Assembly: GCF_019320115.1 (NCBI RefSeq)
Contig: NC_089598.1
Span: forward strand, 80,168,570-80,232,569
Direction: 5' to 3'
Source: Miscanthus floridulus
Lineage: Eukaryota; Streptophyta; Magnoliopsida; Poales; Poaceae
Length of the DNA stretch: 64,000 nucleotides
In this document: positions 60,305-64,000 of the stretch, piece by piece
Layout: every line of letters starts with the position of its first letter
How positions within the stretch are numbered: position 1 is the stretch's first letter
Made by a program: the position numbers and the translations under genes
The notes under the pieces: model-generated
Database searches by the model: none
What the model saw: only the letters and a program-made list of their open reading frames with translations
Told to the model about the DNA's origin: nothing

Positions 60305-63300
60305 GGTACGCATGTATATATATATATATATACACACACGCACACACGCACGGGGGAAAACGATTGCACCGTATGCTGTTGCTGCCTCTGCCCCTTTCGG
60401 TCTTGTCTCTGTCTGCCATGTCCTGTCATGTCTGTCTCCTTATTTTCTCTGCCAATGCTGTCTCCTGCCGTCCTTCCTTGCTCTCCTTTTTCTTCTACTA
60501 GGCCAACAGCTGAAGCCATCCACACCAATGATTTTCCCCTCCTCGGTTCCTGCCCGTGCTCCTGTCCTTGCCAGGCCACCGGGTGCCGCCGAGGCATGGC
60601 CGCGCCCGAGCCGCAGCGCCCGCATGCCGGCTGCCATGCCGTGGCCAGCTGCACCAACGTCCGTGCGTCTCCCCGTGTCGAGCGTTTCCACGCTGCCCCA
60701 CGCCACATACAGCAGCAGCTCGTCAGTGCCCCGCGCGCCCGTGCTTCGCCGTGGTACCCCACCGTCGTCGGGCGTCCGCTCCTTGGCACTGCACGGCAGC
60801 ATCCGCCGCCTGTGGAGTTCCGCTCCGCATCACCGAGCCCCTGGCGGGTGCTGGTTCGCATCCCCGTGCACGTGCTGCTGCCTCTTCCCTCGCTGGAGTC
60901 CCACGTCGAACCCGTAGAGCTCCTTGGCTGCTGCACCAGCGCGTCCCCTCCTGCCTCGCCGGGTCCGCGCGCAACTCCCTGCGCCGCGTTTCCAACCGCG
61001 CGCGAGCGCGCCCTTCGTCCCGCTCCCGCCGGAGCCACCATGCTGCGGTCCGTGGATGCCCGGCACGCTCCAACGCCAAGGCCGCACCCGCCATGCCCGA
61101 GCACGGCGCCCCTCCTTTTCCCGTTGCTGCTCCGCTTCCGTGTGCGTCGTTGCCGCCTCGAACTCCCGCGGCTGCCGTGGCTGAGCGCCGGGCCGACGTG
61201 CCGCGTTCATGCTCCCGCGCCCCGCCACTACGCCGTTTGGTCTCCTCGTCGTCGTCAACGAGCGCGCGGCCGGGTTTCGCCGCCGGCCGATGCTCCCTCT
61301 ACTCCATGCGCTCCTTCTCTAGGAAGGAGGAAGGTGAGCAAGGGTTTAAATCCAAGAAAACATTTTGTACAGGGTTCTTTACGCAAATACGTGTCACCGG
61401 GGAATAGTGTTTTGTCTTGGGAAGTAAATTGAGGAAAGTATAGGTGCGTCACTGCAAAAAGACCACCGCTGCCCTGCCTGGCCGCCTGGGCTGCTCGCCC
61501 GCGATTGGGCCACCGCCTACGCTGGGCCGGTCTACCGTTGGCTGGGCCGCCGGGTTGGAAGGCCGCGCGCGCCCCAGTGGCCCGCACCGCTTTGCTGGAC
61601 CGATGGCTACTCGCGCTGCTGGGCTGTTGCCCCGCTGGGCTGGCCGGCTGCTCACCCGCGCGACTCACTGGGCCGTCCGCCGCCCGCACGCCGTTGGGGC
61701 CAGGTGATTGGCGCCGGCCCATTTCGACTTGTAGAGTAATTTTTGAGTTAGTTTAAAAAGGTAAAGTTGTAAAATCAATATAAAATAGCATAGGAGTCCA
61801 AAAATGGTGAAACTAATTTTGTTAGTCTCCTAAATTCATGATCTACCTGCTAGTCTAATTTGTTCATATAGTTGAATAATATTCTTGGAAGTTATATAAT
61901 TAATTTAAGGCGTTTGATGTTGCAAAGTATAAACTTATAAGAATTTCCATGATGCATTGGTAATAGTGTTGGATCTGAAATTCGTACAGTAGGCTCTTGG
62001 CAATATTAGGTACTCGTGGTAATTTTGGTAGCTCCGGAATAATTAGTTTGCTAAATAGATAATGATGTCTTATTTTGAATAATGATTAAATCGATAGGAT
62101 AAAATAAAGAAACACCGTTGGTTTATATAACTAAACTAATTGTTGGAAAATAACGCCTTATCCGACAACGGGAATATGTAGTCTATGTACAGTCGTCGTT
62201 AGAACTAACTCGTTACTCGAGAGGCGTAAAGCGTATTTATACGAGTCACGATTTCAGTCAATTAATTATATCTTTGCCTGGCATTACATTGCATATCATA
62301 ATAGGGACGTCGGTGGATCACGGAGTTGTCGGGAGTTGCTGGAGGAATGGTGCTTTTGGAGATCATGTCGCCATGATGGAAAGCTAACTTCTGATTATAT
62401 TTTTCCCAGGCAAGCCCCGGTGCATAACCCCTACTTTCTGCAGTTTAAGTTATATTTGTGCATTAAGTTTCAAGGAGTTGAATGAAACCACTTGCATATA
62501 TATCTTTATCCTATGAGTCTTACTAGTATGACAGGATCGTGTAGATTGCTATGCTACAGGACTCCGGTAGAAGTCGAGTGATTGCCTGTCACTCGCGAGA
62601 GATAGGAAATATATTATTGGATTACTATCACTTGGAAAATATGAAAATGGTGACCGGGCAGGGATATGGTTTGGGTATTGGTGGGTGTAAGAAGTTGTGT
62701 CGCCGCGGAGGCGGGTCATAACTTGGTTACACCGTTTTCTCCCTGTCTGGTCGATTAAGAACCGATCGTGCATATGACTCTAGGCAGGTCACAGACTTAT
62801 TATCCCGAGCACATACTTGTGTATGGGCGCTTGGAATGCTTGTTGCTCTCTTGTCACGGATCTGGCTCTTTCCGGACCGACTGTCAGGGTTTTATTTTGG
62901 TGGAGGAGGTCCTTGCACCGCACTGAGTCCGGGACTCAGAGGCGGGGGCTTGGAGTCCCAGTTTGGACGGGGACCTGGACACCCGGGACAGGAGAGTGAT
63001 GGGTTGGTCCTGCTTGTGCCCGGGGTACAAGCGGGGCGTGTGTTTTCGGGGTACCCAGCTGGGGGCATTGATTCGCGAATCGCCGGGCTATCCGGTACGG
63101 CTTGTCTACGGTTTAGCATCGTAGTAAGAACTGAAAGATGAAAGATGGAAGATGGACAAAGGAAATCTGATTGCTTACCACCTGCTTGAAAGTAGCACAG
63201 GTGCTTACATAGAATGGTTAGTTAATGAACCAATGCGGCTATTATTAAAAATCAAAGATAAGGACGCACGCTTAGTAATGCTTTCTGTAAATGCAACCCA

Positions 63301-63918
63301 CAAACCAGATAGCCTTGCATATTCTTGGAGTCTTTTCTTTTCTCCTACCGGGTAAGTCTTGCTGAGTACAATTGAGTACTCAGGGTTTTATTTCCCCCTG
63401 TTGCAGGTGACAGGTGGACGCTTGAGCCGACCTTTGTGTGTGGATTCCTCCTGGTGGGCTCAGAGAGGATTTCCTTTACGCTGCGATCGTAGTTGCTATT
63501 TATAACTCTCATCAAATGCTTTTATAAATGAAAGTTTCATAATCTATTGCCGTAGTCTATATACCAATACTTCATCATGTCATTAATAGATGTTTATTTC
63601 CGCTGTAACTCTGTTCACATGTTTCTATTCCGTTGTTCAATTAAATTGTTTATAACTTTGATAACATGATTCATTCCGCTGTTATATTAATAAATATTAT
63701 ACTCTGATGTTGTATTAAAAGTGATGTAAGAAATGGTTAAGAATGATACAAGCTTTATTCTCCCATTTGTGATTCTGGTGGCAAAAATGTGGATTTTCGG
63801 GTTCTCCCCTAGGGTGTGTCCGACGGAACCGAGTAATCTAATGTTCTCCCCTGAGTGCTTAGTGTCTAATGGAAGACAAGCACTCCTGTGAGACATTAAA
63901 TTAGGCGGTTCTGCCACA
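59799..63918 (+). repeat. LARD-like 3' LTR
   Basis: 4120 bp. The extra 70 bp over the 5' LTR lie almost wholly in two longer (TA)n tracts (60097-60148 and 60233-60330). Confidence 0.95.
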
Positions 63919-64000
63919 AACGCACTATGTCGACTAGTGCGAATAGAGCCTCCAATGCCCTCGGCATGGGACCCTCCGCTGGGTACAGTCTAATCTTTCT
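63919..64000 (+). repeat. copia 3' LTR, part 2 (cut by window end)
   Basis: Resumes with aacgcactatgtcgac, matching the left LTR from 46800 onward. Confidence 0.9.

Larger units (their letters stand above)
52345..63918 (+). mobile_element. LARD-like LTR retrotransposon with 4.1-kb LTRs
   Basis: LTRs at 52345-56394 (4050 bp) and 59799-63918 (4120 bp) start TGTAACACCCCGGTG and end TTCTGCCACA. The flanking duplication AACGC is perfect (52340-52344, 63919-63923). A tRNA-Met primer site and a polypurine tract stand at the expected places. The 3.4-kb interior has no gag-pol, only one coiled-coil ORF. This layout matches LARDs (large retrotransposon derivatives). The LTR start and the ...GGGACGAGATTCTTTTTAAGGGG (read in part) before the right LTR resemble grass Del/Tekay gypsy elements, which could supply enzymes in trans; that is inferred. 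Confidence 0.93.
46444..64000 (+). mobile_element. Decayed Ty1/copia element (outer element of the right block)
   Basis: The left LTR starts TATTGGATATAATATG at 46444 and the right one TGTTGGATATAATATG at 51524. Gag, protease, integrase, RT and RNase H follow in copia order on the plus strand. The right LTR is interrupted at 52344 by an LTR element with TSD AACGC, resumes at 63919, and runs off the window. Many stops are present. Confidence 0.92.

Overview
This is nuclear DNA from a grass, most likely an Andropogoneae species of the sorghum, sugarcane or Miscanthus type. That is inferred from the transposon families; no sequence here fixes the species. The window is a heterochromatin-like nest of transposable elements. 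I found no intact host gene, rRNA, tRNA or CRISPR array. Two short stretches look like pieces of host genes (42409-42513 and 43047-43611), and a PEX7-like gene piece sits inside a transposon (30255-30600).

Left block, 1-18793. A CACTA transposon on the minus strand carries a TNP2 transposase gene that was hit twice. A Ty3/gypsy element of the Tat type (minus strand, 1-6529, 3' part outside the window) sits in the transposase at 6529/6530. A complete Ty1/copia Sirevirus-like element (minus strand, 7419-17565, two 1796-bp LTRs, TSD TACGG) sits in its first coding part. When both are skipped, the transposase frame continues with one visible stop.

Middle block, 18794-24822. Small elements nest here: a Stowaway-type MITE split by a 1055-bp CACTA derivative, a perfect 76-bp inverted repeat, a 185-bp tandem duplication, a head-to-head pair of Micron-like repeats between (TA)n tracts, and a second small CACTA derivative inside another MITE-like sequence.

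Large CACTA, 24823-38206, plus strand, TSD ATT. It carries a GRF zinc-finger gene, a decayed TNP2 gene, an internal copy of the subterminal repeats with a TATA box followed by the captured PEX7-like fragment, a minisatellite, and a second long gene (Transposase_24-like region followed by an Ulp1-like cysteine protease). A solo LTR of the same Sirevirus-like family splits that second gene. A Micron-like repeat lies in one of its introns.

Right block, 38207-64000. MITE and hAT-like elements are followed by host-gene-like fragments and two L1-type LINE fragments. A decayed copia element on the plus strand (from 46444) is inserted in the second LINE. Its right LTR is in turn split by a young LTR element (52345-63918, TSD AACGC) with about 4.1-kb LTRs and a 3.4-kb internal region that has no pol, like a LARD, and carries one coiled-coil ORF downstream of a TATA box.

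Nearly all the recognisable nonsense codons in the old elements can be explained by C-to-T or G-to-A changes, as expected for long-methylated DNA.
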